This document shows positions 53,651 to 61,998 of a stretch of 64,000 nucleotides of DNA, piece by piece. A program made the position numbers and the translations under genes. Below the pieces are notes generated by a model. That model did not search any database and was not told the origin of the DNA. It was given only the letters and a program-made list of their open reading frames with translations. The DNA comes from G963692885 sp964657395 (GTDB lineage: Bacteria; Acidobacteriota; Terriglobia; Terriglobales; Acidobacteriaceae): positions 24,627-88,626 of the forward strand of contig CAZZUX010000004.1 in the NCBI GenBank assembly GCA_964657395.1, written 5' to 3'. Position 1 is the first letter of the stretch; each line of letters opens with the position of its first letter.

Positions 53651-54219
53651 TTGTTTCAATTACCCCGATTCTGCTGGTCGGCGCTTTTTCTTCGGCACTA
53701 GTTGGCGCTTACTTCTGGCAGTTAAAGGAGGCCAGGCGCTTGCGAGACATCGACTGGAGCGAACTGGTATTTCGTTTAAGGCCGGCTGACCGCCAGGCCG
53801 TAGGCAAGATTGCCTCCATCTACCTAAGCGCGGAAGCCTCCCTAGGACCACTCGGCGCCGACGTGATGCTCGAGGAGCTCGGAGGCATGAGCGGACTGAG
53901 TGCCATCTACGAGAATTCCAAGGTGATCCTGGCGCTTGCCGGCTATGTCACACGTTGGAATCTCGAAGAAGGCCTGGCAGTCACTGAAACCATCCGTCGA
54001 GATGCTGTCCAGCTGCAGAAGACCATCCTCCGCATCCGTATGGAATTCTACAGCCGGCGATTGCTGCGCGTCCTGCCGTTCCACACTTCGGCCCCGCAAC
54101 ATCATCTGCCAAAGGTCGCTGCACTGTATCAGCAGATGAGCGAGCGCCTGCTGGATCTCTACCGTAATAATCATGCCGGTCTATATCCCCAGCTCAGCGT
54201 TGTCTTGCGTATCTGCTGA
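53647..54219 (+). CDS. Membrane-anchored helical protein of unknown function
   Basis: 190 residues. One N-terminal membrane anchor (ITPILLVGAFSSALVGAYFW), then a soluble, mainly helical domain with IDWSELVFRLRPADRQAVGKIASIYLS, a mid part VILALAGYVTRWN and a basic region RIRMEFYSRRLLRVLPF. No known domain recognised. Its ATG overlaps the stop of the seven-TM gene, so the two are translationally coupled and their products are probably partners. Confidence 0.72.
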   Translation: MIVSITPILLVGAFSSALVGAYFWQLKEARRLRDIDWSELVFRLRPADRQAVGKIASIYLSAEASLGPLGADVMLEELGGMSGLSAIYENSKVILALAGYVTRWNLEEGLAVTETIRRDAVQLQKTILRIRMEFYSRRLLRVLPFHTSAPQHHLPKVAALYQQMSERLLDLYRNNHAGLYPQLSVVLRIC

Positions 54220-54228
54220 CGCAGGTCC

Positions 54229-54271
54229 AAAGCCGGCAGAACCCTCGTTCGGGAGGAACCGCCGGCCTTTT
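54229..54271. terminator. Terminator between convergent operons
   Basis: AAAGCCGGC...GCCGGCCTTTT, with an inner CCCTC-gttcg-GGAGG stem, between the membrane-protein operon (+) and the TPR-like gene (-). Probably bidirectional. Confidence 0.7.
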
Positions 54272-54287
54272 GCGGAACCAAGCAGGA

Positions 54288-54857
54288 TTACTCTGGCCGG
54301 CCGGACTTCTCCAGCTGATCAACCAATGCCCACGGCAGGTAAGGTTTGGACGCACGCAGCGTATCCAGCTTCGCCAGCAGTTCTTTCTGGTGCTCCTTGC
54401 CCTCCGGCCGATAGCCCTCGAAGACGGCATACCCATAGAGGGCGGCGAAGCTGTCAGGCTCAAGCGCAAGCGCCCGGTTGTACTCAGCCGTGGCGCTGGT
54501 CAGCATCTGCTCCAACTGGTGATCGGTCACGCCGTTCTGCTCGCGATGTTCATAGAGCCAGCCTACGTAGGCGCCGGTCGCCGAAGCCTTCTCTGCCAGC
54601 AGTGTTGCATTGGGTTTAGCAGATGCAGCTGCTAGGTCATCAAAAAAGCTGTGTGCCCTGGCGAAGTCGTGCGACTGCTCAATAGCCGACCAGTAGCTGC
54701 CCAGATCGCGCCCGAACTGCGGGGAGTCCACGGCACTGTAGCGGAGCTTCGTTTCCAGCACTCCCAGGTCGTTCGTATTCTGTGCCGCGGCAACAGCAGA
54801 GAAGACACTACAGAGTGCGAAGACGATTGTGGCGGAAGCAGTAGTTATGCAGTTCAT
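54288..54857 (-). CDS. Secreted TPR-like protein
   Basis: 189 residues from the ATG at 54857, preceded by AGGAG; the frame opens at 54944 but the later start fits a clean signal peptide (ASATIVFALCSVFSAVAAAQ). The C-terminal half has TPR-like helices (YNRALALEPDSFAALYGYAVFEGY). The last segment LPWALVDQLEKSGRPE is unusual. It lies 94 nt downstream of the winged-helix gene on the same strand, so it may be the last gene of that operon. Function unknown. Confidence 0.68.
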   Translation of the reverse strand: MNCITTASATIVFALCSVFSAVAAAQNTNDLGVLETKLRYSAVDSPQFGRDLGSYWSAIEQSHDFARAHSFFDDLAAASAKPNATLLAEKASATGAYVGWLYEHREQNGVTDHQLEQMLTSATAEYNRALALEPDSFAALYGYAVFEGYRPEGKEHQKELLAKLDTLRASKPYLPWALVDQLEKSGRPE

Positions 54858-54950
54858 ATCGATCTCCTGTGTGGCAGTGCCACGGCTGGACAACGTTCTA
54901 GTTGAGCGCATCAGAGAACTCTGAAACGCAGAGTTAAAGGGCAAAAAAAA

Positions 54951-55259
54951 TCAAACCAAGGAAGCACCGAGTAACTGTTTGAGAGCCAGTACGTATCCCG
55001 CAAGTGCGCTGCGGCCAGCCTGCGTCATGCTGTAAATCGACACCGGCTTGCGCGCAACAAACTTCTTTTCGACAGCAATGTAGCCGGCTTCCTCCAGCTT
55101 GAGCAGGTGGGCGCCAAGATTCCCGTCTGTCGAGCTGGTCTTCTCCTTCAGCCAGGTAAACTCCGCCTGCTCCACCCCGGCAAGCAGCGACAACAGGGCC
55201 AGGCGCAGTTTGCCATGAATGACAGGGTCAAGTTCAGGCAACGCCGGTGACTCAGACAT
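54951..55259 (-). CDS. Winged-helix transcriptional regulator
   Basis: 102 residues: a single winged-helix domain of the MarR/PadR-like 'winged helix DNA-binding' group. It runs VIHGKLRLALLSLLAGVEQAEFTWLKEKTSSTDGNLGAHLLKLEEAGYIAVEK-type helices with the recognition helix at SSTDGNLGAHLLKLEEAG, then a wing (RKPVSIYSMTQAG) and a final helix. Its start overlaps the stop of the membrane protein gene by 8 nt. Such pairs are usually a repressor and a membrane sensor or target. The palindrome at 55961-55977 over the operon promoter is its likely operator. Confidence 0.85.
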   Translation of the reverse strand: MSESPALPELDPVIHGKLRLALLSLLAGVEQAEFTWLKEKTSSTDGNLGAHLLKLEEAGYIAVEKKFVARKPVSIYSMTQAGRSALAGYVLALKQLLGASLV

Positions 55260-55890
55260 TTGCCACCAGCCCGGCGCGCAGCCGTGCCTTGTCGCGTGCC
55301 TCGCAATACATCAGGTAACTGCCGAAGGCGATATTGCAGAGAAGCGTAGCGGCGATGAACGGGTAGGACGCGCCATTGTCGCTCTGCGTTAGATTGGCGA
55401 TCAGCGCGGCTGCCCACCACACGCCACCGATAGCAACCTGTACTCTCCAGCGCAAAATGATGCCGGAAGCGACATGAGCGGCCCCCAACAGCACCTCGAT
55501 GGCGGCGATGAAGGCGTGACCATCGCCAAAGTGATGACCGAACAATGCAGGAAAGGCGAAGAGGAAGATACCCAATCCGACAGCGGTCCATGTCGCCGAG
55601 ATCGCGCGGGACCTCATCGTGACCGGCTGACCTTTCGCTTTCGACTTGGCAACGGTCACGGTAATAGCAGTAGCAACGATCATGGTCACCGGCCATGCCC
55701 AGACCGCACTGCGGCTGGTGACGAACAGGCTCTGCCAGGCGATGGCGACCAGGTAGGCCGCACCCCACAACAGGAAGTTCCAACCCCAGTATTCCGTAGT
55801 ACGACGGCCTTCCAGGATCATGCTTTCAATGAAGTTGATCTGCTCTGCCGCACTCTGTTCGTCATTTCTAGACCCTGCGATAGTTGTCAT
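55252..55890 (-). CDS. Polytopic membrane protein
   Basis: 212 residues from an ATG with AAGGAG 6 nt upstream. About six membrane segments: WNFLLWGAAYLVAIAWQSLF, AVWAWPVTMIVATAITVTV, TWTAVGLGIFLFAFPALF, AFIAAIEVLLGAAHVASGII, VAIGGVWWAAALIANL and YPFIAATLLCNIAFGSYLM. The N-terminal ~35 residues (SAAEQINFIESMILEGRRTTEYWG) are cytoplasmic. No named family recognised with certainty. First gene of the operon with the winged-helix regulator. Confidence 0.72.
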   Translation of the reverse strand: MTTIAGSRNDEQSAAEQINFIESMILEGRRTTEYWGWNFLLWGAAYLVAIAWQSLFVTSRSAVWAWPVTMIVATAITVTVAKSKAKGQPVTMRSRAISATWTAVGLGIFLFAFPALFGHHFGDGHAFIAAIEVLLGAAHVASGIILRWRVQVAIGGVWWAAALIANLTQSDNGASYPFIAATLLCNIAFGSYLMYCEARDKARLRAGLVANV

Positions 55891-55960
55891 CACGCACTCC
55901 TTAACGCGAAATGAGCCCGAAACTCACTTGGAAAAGACGCTTATCTCCTCCAATGCGAGA

Positions 55961-55989
55961 ACTCTATATTCTAGAGTGCTCCGTGTCAA
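55961..55989 (-). promoter_or_regulatory. Promoter with palindromic operator, membrane protein/repressor operon
   Basis: On the minus strand TTGACA (55989-55984), a 17-bp spacer and TAGAGT (55966-55961). The palindrome ACTCTA-N5-TAGAGT (55961-55977) covers the -10 box and part of the spacer, ideal for repression. The ATG is about 70 nt downstream. Confidence 0.6.
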
Positions 55990-56083
55990 CAGCTATCTTC
56001 TCTGTGATGATGAAGGGATCGTGTTTAGTGCTGAGCAGACTTGTAGCCACTGGATGCTGCGGCACATGTCCAGAGCGGGGAGG

Positions 56084-56833
56084 CTAAAGCACCTTTGTCC
56101 GGATCAGTGCTTCTATCCGCACCCACACGACTGCGTCATTCTCGATCTCTATATGCTGCCGCATGAAGACGCGGGCATACCAGGGAAAGCCCACACAGGA
56201 GACAGGATGCTCACGATAACTGGAGAGGTAATTTCCCAGAATGGTAGTCTGCCGAGGATCCACAGCGACGATTGGATTGCGCCCCCGCAGCAGTCCCTCC
56301 GCCTGGTAGAAGTTTGCCGCCTCCCGCACATTCGGCGGGATACGGCCATCCTGTTGGTTGCGCTTCTCGACGCTGTCGACCTGCACGGTCAGCAACACAG
56401 GAATATGCAGTGCATCCAGCTGCCGCGCCAGCGTCACCGCCTGTGAGGCCCCCCAGCTATGGCCATAGAGCACAATCCGCGCGCCCTGCTTCTCCTGCTC
56501 GCTCAGCCGGCCGTCACCGTCGGTATCAAGCTGAAGCAGGATGCTGGCGAGAGCTGCTTGTCCATCGCGGTTCGCGAACATACCCGCTTGTAGCTGCAGG
56601 GGGTACGTTTCCTCCAGCTTCTTTGCAAGCTGGGCTTCCTTGCGCAGCAGGTCGCTGCCTCGGATATTGCCGCCCAGGAACCCGACAACAATCAGCTTGG
56701 AAGAAGGGATGGCCCTAACCGCATCCGCTGCGCGCACCACCATCGGCGGCACAAGCAGCAGAAGTGTCGTAAGAACACGCCGCCAGTAGCCCGGCCGGGG
56801 ATACCAGACCGGGTTTGAGGAGACACAACGCAT
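56084..56833 (-). CDS. Alpha/beta-hydrolase-like protein with an internal EF-hand loop
   Basis: 249 residues. A hydrophobic N-terminal segment (VLTTLLLLVPPMVVRAADA) suggests export. The motif YGHSWGAS (G-x-S-x-G nucleophile elbow) occurs near residue 125, preceded by IVL and IVVGFLGGN strands. Between them, LDTDGDGRLSEQE is a textbook EF-hand calcium loop (D-x-D-x-D-G-x-[LI]-S-x-x-E). A clear catalytic Asp and His were not assigned, so it may not be an active enzyme. It follows the radical SAM gene by 66 nt on the same strand. Confidence 0.65.
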   Translation of the reverse strand: MRCVSSNPVWYPRPGYWRRVLTTLLLLVPPMVVRAADAVRAIPSSKLIVVGFLGGNIRGSDLLRKEAQLAKKLEETYPLQLQAGMFANRDGQAALASILLQLDTDGDGRLSEQEKQGARIVLYGHSWGASQAVTLARQLDALHIPVLLTVQVDSVEKRNQQDGRIPPNVREAANFYQAEGLLRGRNPIVAVDPRQTTILGNYLSSYREHPVSCVGFPWYARVFMRQHIEIENDAVVWVRIEALIRTKVL

Positions 56834-56899
56834 GGGCGCTGCCTTGGAAACTCACATCGATGCAGGCACCACACCACAATGCCTGCGGGCTAATAGCGA

Positions 56900-58462
56900 T
56901 TAGCGGCTGTTGAACGTAATCGCAGTCAGGTGTGAAGCCGGGGCTGCCCGCTCTTCCCACACCGGCATCGGCAGTTCCGGCATCGGCTTCGATGCGAAGA
57001 ATCTGCGTGTCTGCCGCGCAAGCCAACGGGCGCCTGTCTGAGCTTTCTTCCGGCGTGCGCTGTCCGTACTGATACCGGTGCCGGCATACATCTGGCGATA
57101 CAACTTTGACAGCAGCACGAAAGCAATGCGCGATCGCAGGTTCGGCGTACAGGCCGATCGCTTCCACACCGTGCCCATACTGTAGAACTTGTCCCACACA
57201 CCCTGGGTCCGGCTGCTTATTTCTGCTGAAGTCATGTTGGGATGCGGCGTAAACATCTTCGGCCGCGAGCTGGATGGTATAAGCCAGTAGCGGCTGAGCG
57301 GAATGCCGTTGACCGTATCGGCTGCCTGCAGCTGCTCCTTCTCCCACTTCTGGAAGTCGATCGTGCCCGGAAACGGCGTCAACATCACAAACTGTGCAAA
57401 CGTCAGGCCCGCCTTGGACGCGAGGTCCGCAGTCGCCTCAAACGTCTCCGGCTTGTCGCTCGGCAGCCCGAAGATGAAAGATCCCAGGATGTGCAGTCCG
57501 TGCTCCCTGAACGTCTGCAGCTGCTTCACCAGCTTGTCTCCGGACAGGTTGAAGTCCTTGAATACATGCTTCAAACCTTCCGGCGTCACTGCCTCGATCC
57601 CTACCAGCGCGCCCTTGATGTTGGCCTTGTGCATGGCGTCGAGATAGTCCGTGTCTTCGGCAGATTCCATCGTGATCTGCGTGAAGAACACCATGTCCTT
57701 CGGCAGCTTCGCCATCTCCGCCATCAGGCCGAACTTGTCGGCGCGAACCTGCGTCAACTCGGCCAGCTTCTCCGTATTGCCCTGCTGTTTGGCGAGACGC
57801 AGATCTGTCAGCGTCACCGGATAGAAGTTGTCGTCTGCCAGGGCAATGAAACGGAAGCCTCTGCGCCGCAGCTCGATAATTTCTTCAATCACATGCTGAA
57901 AGCTCCGCTGCCGTGGCTTCTGCCCATCCGTGCGCCAGACCGAGCAGAAAGAGCAATGCTTCGGACAGCCGCGCACCGTCTGCACCGATGCCCACATGTA
58001 TCGCTCGGGCGGCAGGAGGTCCCAGCGTGCCGAGACAAACTGGTCCGCATCGATCCGGCCGCCGTCATAGATATGCCCCGGCTTGCCCCCAAGGCAGTCT
58101 TCAATTACATGCTTCCAGATCACATCGCCATCGCCCTTGACTACGGAGTGCGCGCTTCCCAGTTCAAACGATTCTTCCGGATACAGAGTGGCGTGTATGC
58201 CGCCATACACCACCCAGGCGCCGCGTTCGCGCGCAATCTTGCCTACAGCATAGCCGCGCAAAGCATTGCCGGTATGCACGCCGATACCAACCACGTCGCC
58301 CGGCTGAATGGTTTCGGGGACGAGCTGCTCAAGCGTCTCATCCACAATGATCGGTTCACCCGCAAAGGCGGGAGTGGCAGCAGCCAGCACGTACAGCCAG
58401 CGCGGGGTGATTACGGCCGTTCCAAACGCGTTATCGCTTGGATTGATCAGGTGCACACTCAT
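56900..58462 (-). CDS. B12-binding radical SAM protein, DUF4070 type
   Basis: 520 residues. The N-terminal ~150 resemble a B12-binding Rossmann domain (MSVHLINPSDNAFG, VVGIGVHTGNALRGYAV, VVYGGIHATLYPEE). The cluster motif RGCPKHCSFCSVW holds Cys166, Cys170 and Cys173 in the radical SAM CxxxCxxC spacing, followed by ALADDNFYPV, GVLVGIEAV-like (GALVGIEAVTPEG) and GSFIFGLPSDKPETF. The C-terminal part (VWDKFYSMGTVWKR, VLLSKLYRQMYAGTGI) fits DUF4070. Related enzymes methylate or couple unactivated carbons, for example in hopanoids and other lipids. The substrate here is unknown. AAAGG lies upstream of the ATG. Confidence 0.85.
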   Translation of the reverse strand: MSVHLINPSDNAFGTAVITPRWLYVLAAATPAFAGEPIIVDETLEQLVPETIQPGDVVGIGVHTGNALRGYAVGKIARERGAWVVYGGIHATLYPEESFELGSAHSVVKGDGDVIWKHVIEDCLGGKPGHIYDGGRIDADQFVSARWDLLPPERYMWASVQTVRGCPKHCSFCSVWRTDGQKPRQRSFQHVIEEIIELRRRGFRFIALADDNFYPVTLTDLRLAKQQGNTEKLAELTQVRADKFGLMAEMAKLPKDMVFFTQITMESAEDTDYLDAMHKANIKGALVGIEAVTPEGLKHVFKDFNLSGDKLVKQLQTFREHGLHILGSFIFGLPSDKPETFEATADLASKAGLTFAQFVMLTPFPGTIDFQKWEKEQLQAADTVNGIPLSRYWLIPSSSRPKMFTPHPNMTSAEISSRTQGVWDKFYSMGTVWKRSACTPNLRSRIAFVLLSKLYRQMYAGTGISTDSARRKKAQTGARWLARQTRRFFASKPMPELPMPVWEERAAPASHLTAITFNSR

Positions 58463-58967
58463 CCAGACAGCCTTTCCTTGGTACTTGCAGCCAGTGCTTT
58501 GAGGACCAGAGAAAGCGGCGCTGGGCTCGGTAGATCGAGTCGCCTTGAGAAGCCCGCCTGATTCATAAAATGGAATCAGAAGAAGCGAAAGGGCGGCATA
58601 GAGGCAGGTTTCGCTGCACTCACACTAGGTATGCTCGCGTACAGAAGCCATCCTACGCTTACTCTAACCACTTAGTTTTCAAATATTTAATGAAGGGCCA
58701 CTCTTTCGCTGTGCGCGTGCCCTTAAACTGTCTGGAATCGTACATTTACATCCAAAAACTAACAGAATGGCTAGTTTACTGTTTCGTGAACAATCCTGCT
58801 CGGAATGTGCCGCTCACGTCCTTTCATGCCCATGCTTTCAGCTGCTTAGCTCGTGTCTATGCTCTTCTGACCGTCCGGTCTCAACCTGCCGGACGCCAGG
58901 TTGTGCCACCAACTCCGCTCCGGAGGCAGAGTCGACGATCTTGGCGGAGTCCTGCTAGCGTCTGGTT
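58463..58967. other. 505-bp region without a recognisable gene
   Basis: Divergent spacer between the radical SAM gene (-) and the SDR gene (+). Lower GC than its surroundings in 58660-58800. Open frames crossing it have no ribosome site and no recognisable protein sequence. No convincing promoter, repeat or RNA gene was identified. Confidence 0.5.
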
Positions 58968-59771
58968 ATGGCCAAACCATATCTCGCCGCGCCGATCTTG
59001 TCGCTCGCCGGCAAGGTCGCTCTCATCACCGGCGGCTCACGCGGCATCGGCGCCGACACGGTTCGGATGTTCCATGCAGCCGGCGCAAAAGTCGTCTTTA
59101 ACTATCGCTCAGCCAGGAACCAGGCGGACGCGCTCGCTGCGGAATGCGGCGGTCCTGAATACTGCATCGCCTTCGAGCAAAACCTCTCGTCGCCCGAGGA
59201 AGGCCGCGCCCTGGTCGGCAAGGCTATCGACGCCTACGACCGCCTCGACTGCCTCATCGTCAACCACGGAATCTGGCCACCAAACGACGCACCTATCGAC
59301 ACAATGGCCGACGAGCAATGGCGCACCACCCTGGGCATCAACCTCGACAGTGTCTTCGGTCTGGTCCAGGCCGCGGTCGCCGCCATGAAACAGCAGTTGC
59401 CGCAAGGCAAGCCCCTCGGTCATATCGTGCTCGTCAGCAGTACAGCAGGTCAGCGCGGCGAGGCCTTTCATGCCGACTACGCGGTCAGCAAGGGAGCGCT
59501 TATTTCACTTACCAAAAGCCTGTCGAGCGAACTGGCAGGTCAGGGCATCTATGTGAACTGTGTGGCCCCGGGCTGGGTCGCCACAGAGATGTCGGCGTCC
59601 GCACTCGAACATTCGGAGATCAGCAAGAAGATTTTCAGCACCATTCCACTGGGCCGTGTCGGGGATGTTCGCGAGATCGCTGGCCCGATACTGTTTCTCT
59701 GTACCCCTTTTGCAGGGTTCATCTCAGGTGAGGTCCTCAACGTCAATGGCGGAGCAGTCCTGGTCGGTTAG
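58968..59771 (+). CDS. Short-chain dehydrogenase/reductase
   Basis: 267 residues, classical SDR. Cofactor-binding GGSRGIGADTVRMF near residue 22, a VNHG motif (IVNHGIWPP) near 97, the catalytic Ser in VLVSSTAGQRG, Tyr and Lys in ADYAVSKGALISLTK, and VNCVAPGWVATEMS. FabG-like: it would reduce or oxidise a hydroxyl/keto group with NAD(P)H. The asparagine of the tetrad is plausible in GINLDSVFG. It precedes the unknown exported protein by 7 nt, so it may belong to the fabZ-lpxA operon. Substrate unknown. Confidence 0.9.
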   Translation: MAKPYLAAPILSLAGKVALITGGSRGIGADTVRMFHAAGAKVVFNYRSARNQADALAAECGGPEYCIAFEQNLSSPEEGRALVGKAIDAYDRLDCLIVNHGIWPPNDAPIDTMADEQWRTTLGINLDSVFGLVQAAVAAMKQQLPQGKPLGHIVLVSSTAGQRGEAFHADYAVSKGALISLTKSLSSELAGQGIYVNCVAPGWVATEMSASALEHSEISKKIFSTIPLGRVGDVREIAGPILFLCTPFAGFISGEVLNVNGGAVLVG

Positions 59772-59778
59772 AACCGAA

Positions 59779-60648
59779 ATGGTTAAGCGCAGCGTATTTA
59801 CACTCGTACTCGGCACGCTGATGACAGCATCCTGTGTTTTCGCGCAGGAAGCGCCGCCCTCCGTCGACGCACCACCGCAGGGTCCGGCAACCGTCCCCAT
59901 GGATCCGACGCAGAAAGCCAGCGACGCCAGGGACCGCGCGCTGCTGGACAGCATGGTCAAGGCACTCGGGGGCGACAAGTGGCTCAACCTTCCCGGCTTC
60001 ATGGTCACTGGCCGCACCTCCGCCTTCTACAAGGGCAAGCCTACCGGGGCAACGTCGGACTTCGAGAGCTATCATGCCTTCCCTGACAAGGACCGAACCG
60101 TCCTCGGCAAGAAGCATGACGTCGTCGAAATTCTTAACGGCAACGAAGGCTGGGAAGTCACATACAAGGGCAAGAGCCCAATTCCGCAGAAGGACGTAGA
60201 CGACGCTGTTCGCCGTCGCAATCACTCGATCGAAGTCGCGATACGGCAATGGCTCAAGGATCCGGCAACCCTGCTCATTGATGGCGGCCAGACCACCGTC
60301 GAACGCCACCTGGTCGATCGCGTCACCCTGCTCTCTCCCGACAACGACAACATCACGCTCGAGCTCGACGCCCAGAGCCACCTTCCCGTGCGCCGAACCT
60401 TCGAATGGCGCGATCCGCTTTACAAGGACAAGAACACCGATGCGGACGAGTACGACAATTATCACGACGTCTCGGGGATCCAGACGCCCTTCACCGTCAC
60501 CCGCTTTCACAACGACGACATGACCAACCAGCGCTTCCTCTACAGTGCTGTCTATGGCGGAGTTGTGCCCCCGGACATGTTCGACCCCAACGTAGCGATG
60601 GCGAAGCTCGACAAAAAGGATACGAAGAAAGCACCCGAGAAGAAGTAG
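59779..60648 (+). CDS. Exported protein of unknown function, LolA-like fold possible
   Basis: About 289 residues. Signal peptide (VFTLVLGTLMTASCVFAQ). The mature part begins with a Pro-rich stretch and then RALLDSMVKALGGDKWLNLPGFMVTGRTSAFY, followed by strands such as VEILNGNEGWEVTYKG, RRTFEWRDPLYKDKNT and SGIQTPFTVTRFHNDDMTNQRF. This 'loss of substrate-like' series of antiparallel strands resembles LolA/LppX-type lipid-binding folds, but that is only a pattern impression. The start at 59779 is preferred because the frame opening at 59560 is inside the SDR gene. Position before fabZ suggests an envelope role. Confidence 0.68.
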   Translation: MVKRSVFTLVLGTLMTASCVFAQEAPPSVDAPPQGPATVPMDPTQKASDARDRALLDSMVKALGGDKWLNLPGFMVTGRTSAFYKGKPTGATSDFESYHAFPDKDRTVLGKKHDVVEILNGNEGWEVTYKGKSPIPQKDVDDAVRRRNHSIEVAIRQWLKDPATLLIDGGQTTVERHLVDRVTLLSPDNDNITLELDAQSHLPVRRTFEWRDPLYKDKNTDADEYDNYHDVSGIQTPFTVTRFHNDDMTNQRFLYSAVYGGVVPPDMFDPNVAMAKLDKKDTKKAPEKK

Positions 60649-60695
60649 GCGCGGCGGCTCGCAACGAAGGCGCGGTTTATACTCGAAGCGCCGCC

Positions 60696-61223
60696 ATGGA
60701 TGAACAGAACAATCACTCAGAACAGTCTTCCCAGAATCTCGACATCACCGAGATCATGGCACTGCTCCCCCATCGCTATCCGTTTCTCCTGATTGATCGT
60801 GTCGTCGAGATCAAGCGCATGCAGCGGATCGTCGCGATCAAAAACGTTACCATCAACGAGCCGTACTTTCAGGGCCACTTCCCCGACTACCCGATCATGC
60901 CCGGTGTCCTGATGGTCGAAGCGATCGCGCAAGCCGGCGGCGCTCTGCTGCTGAGCGAAGTTCCCGATCGCGAAAACAAGCTGCTCTTCTTCACCGGCAT
61001 CGAGGAAGCAAAGTTCCGCCGCGCCGTCGTACCGGGCGACCAGGTCCGCATCGAGGTAGACGTCCTGCAGTACAACCGCCGCGGCGCCCGTATGCAAGGC
61101 AAGGCGTACGTCGACAGCAAGCTGGTCTGCGAGGCCATCGTCAAGTGCCAGGTGGTGCCGCGTCAGCGCAAGGCTGCCTCGGCACCCGCTGCTACTGAAC
61201 TCGAAGCGGTCGCTGCCGAGTGA
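60696..61223 (+). CDS. fabZ: 3-hydroxyacyl-ACP dehydratase FabZ
   Basis: About 175 residues. Hot-dog fold with ITEIMALLPHRYPFLLIDRV near the start, the active-site GHFPDYPIMPGVLMVEAIAQ (His and Glu), and later VRIEVDVLQYNRRGARMQGKAYVD. It removes water from beta-hydroxyacyl-ACP and also feeds lipid A precursors. The C-terminal ~25 residues (Ala/Glu rich) are longer than usual. Its stop overlaps the GTG start of lpxA, so the two are translationally coupled, the normal arrangement. Confidence 0.93.
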   Translation: MDEQNNHSEQSSQNLDITEIMALLPHRYPFLLIDRVVEIKRMQRIVAIKNVTINEPYFQGHFPDYPIMPGVLMVEAIAQAGGALLLSEVPDRENKLLFFTGIEEAKFRRAVVPGDQVRIEVDVLQYNRRGARMQGKAYVDSKLVCEAIVKCQVVPRQRKAASAPAATELEAVAAE

Positions 61224-61996
61224 GCATTCACGCGACCGCCATCGTCGCCGCCGGTGCAGTCGTTCCAGAATCATGTGTCATCGGCCCCTACTGCACCATC
61301 GGCCCGAATGTTGTCCTCGGCGAAGATTGCGAACTGGTGTCCCATGTCGTGCTCGATGGCCATCTCACCATGGGCGCACGCAATCGCGTCTACAGCTTCA
61401 CCTGTCTCGGCATCGCACCGCAGGATCTGAAGTACAAGGGCGAACCCACCGCACTGACCATCGGCGACGACAATGTCATTCGCGAATCCGTCACTATCTC
61501 CCGTGGCACTGCAAACGGAGGCGGCACCACCCGCGTCGGCAGCCACTGCCTCATCATGGCCTATACCCACATCGGTCATGACAGCCAGATCGGCAGTCAC
61601 TGCATCCTCGCCAATGCCGCCACACTCGCCGGGCATGTCACCGTGGAAGACTATGCCAGCGTCGGAGCACTGTGCCCCGTCCACCAGTTCTGCCGCATCG
61701 GCCGTTACGCCTACATCGGCGGCGGCACCACCATCACGCAAGACGTGCTTCCCTTCTCTCTCACTTCGGCAAAGCGCGATGTGCATGCCTACGGCCTGAA
61801 CAAGATCGGTCTCGAACGCAAAGGCTTCACACCGGAACAACTCCGCGCACTGCACCACGCCTACCGCGCGTTGCTGGCATCGAAGAAGAACACCCGGCAG
61901 GCGCTTGAGCACCTGAAAGCCGGCGAAAACATGACCGAAGACGTGGCCTACCTGGTGAAGTTCATCGAAGACGCCGAACGCGGCGTGCTGAAATAA
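61220..61996 (+). CDS. lpxA: UDP-N-acetylglucosamine acyltransferase LpxA
   Basis: 258 residues, the usual LpxA length. Left-handed parallel beta-helix with hexapeptide repeats from the N-terminus (AIVAAGAVVPESCVIGPY) and the catalytic region AYTHIGHDSQIG, in which His120 (H117-x2-H120) corresponds to the catalytic base of E. coli LpxA. The helical C-terminus (LERKGFTPEQLRALHHAYRAL) is typical. It adds the first acyl chain to UDP-GlcNAc in lipid A synthesis. GTG start inside the fabZ stop (GTGA). Confidence 0.95.
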   Translation: MSIHATAIVAAGAVVPESCVIGPYCTIGPNVVLGEDCELVSHVVLDGHLTMGARNRVYSFTCLGIAPQDLKYKGEPTALTIGDDNVIRESVTISRGTANGGGTTRVGSHCLIMAYTHIGHDSQIGSHCILANAATLAGHVTVEDYASVGALCPVHQFCRIGRYAYIGGGTTITQDVLPFSLTSAKRDVHAYGLNKIGLERKGFTPEQLRALHHAYRALLASKKNTRQALEHLKAGENMTEDVAYLVKFIEDAERGVLK

Positions 61997-61998
61997 GC

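Noticed and set aside
58570..59388. 272-codon frame overlapping the SDR gene
   Set aside because: Different frame from the SDR, Arg/Ser/Pro-rich in the overlap, and no family motif. The upstream part has no ribosome site.
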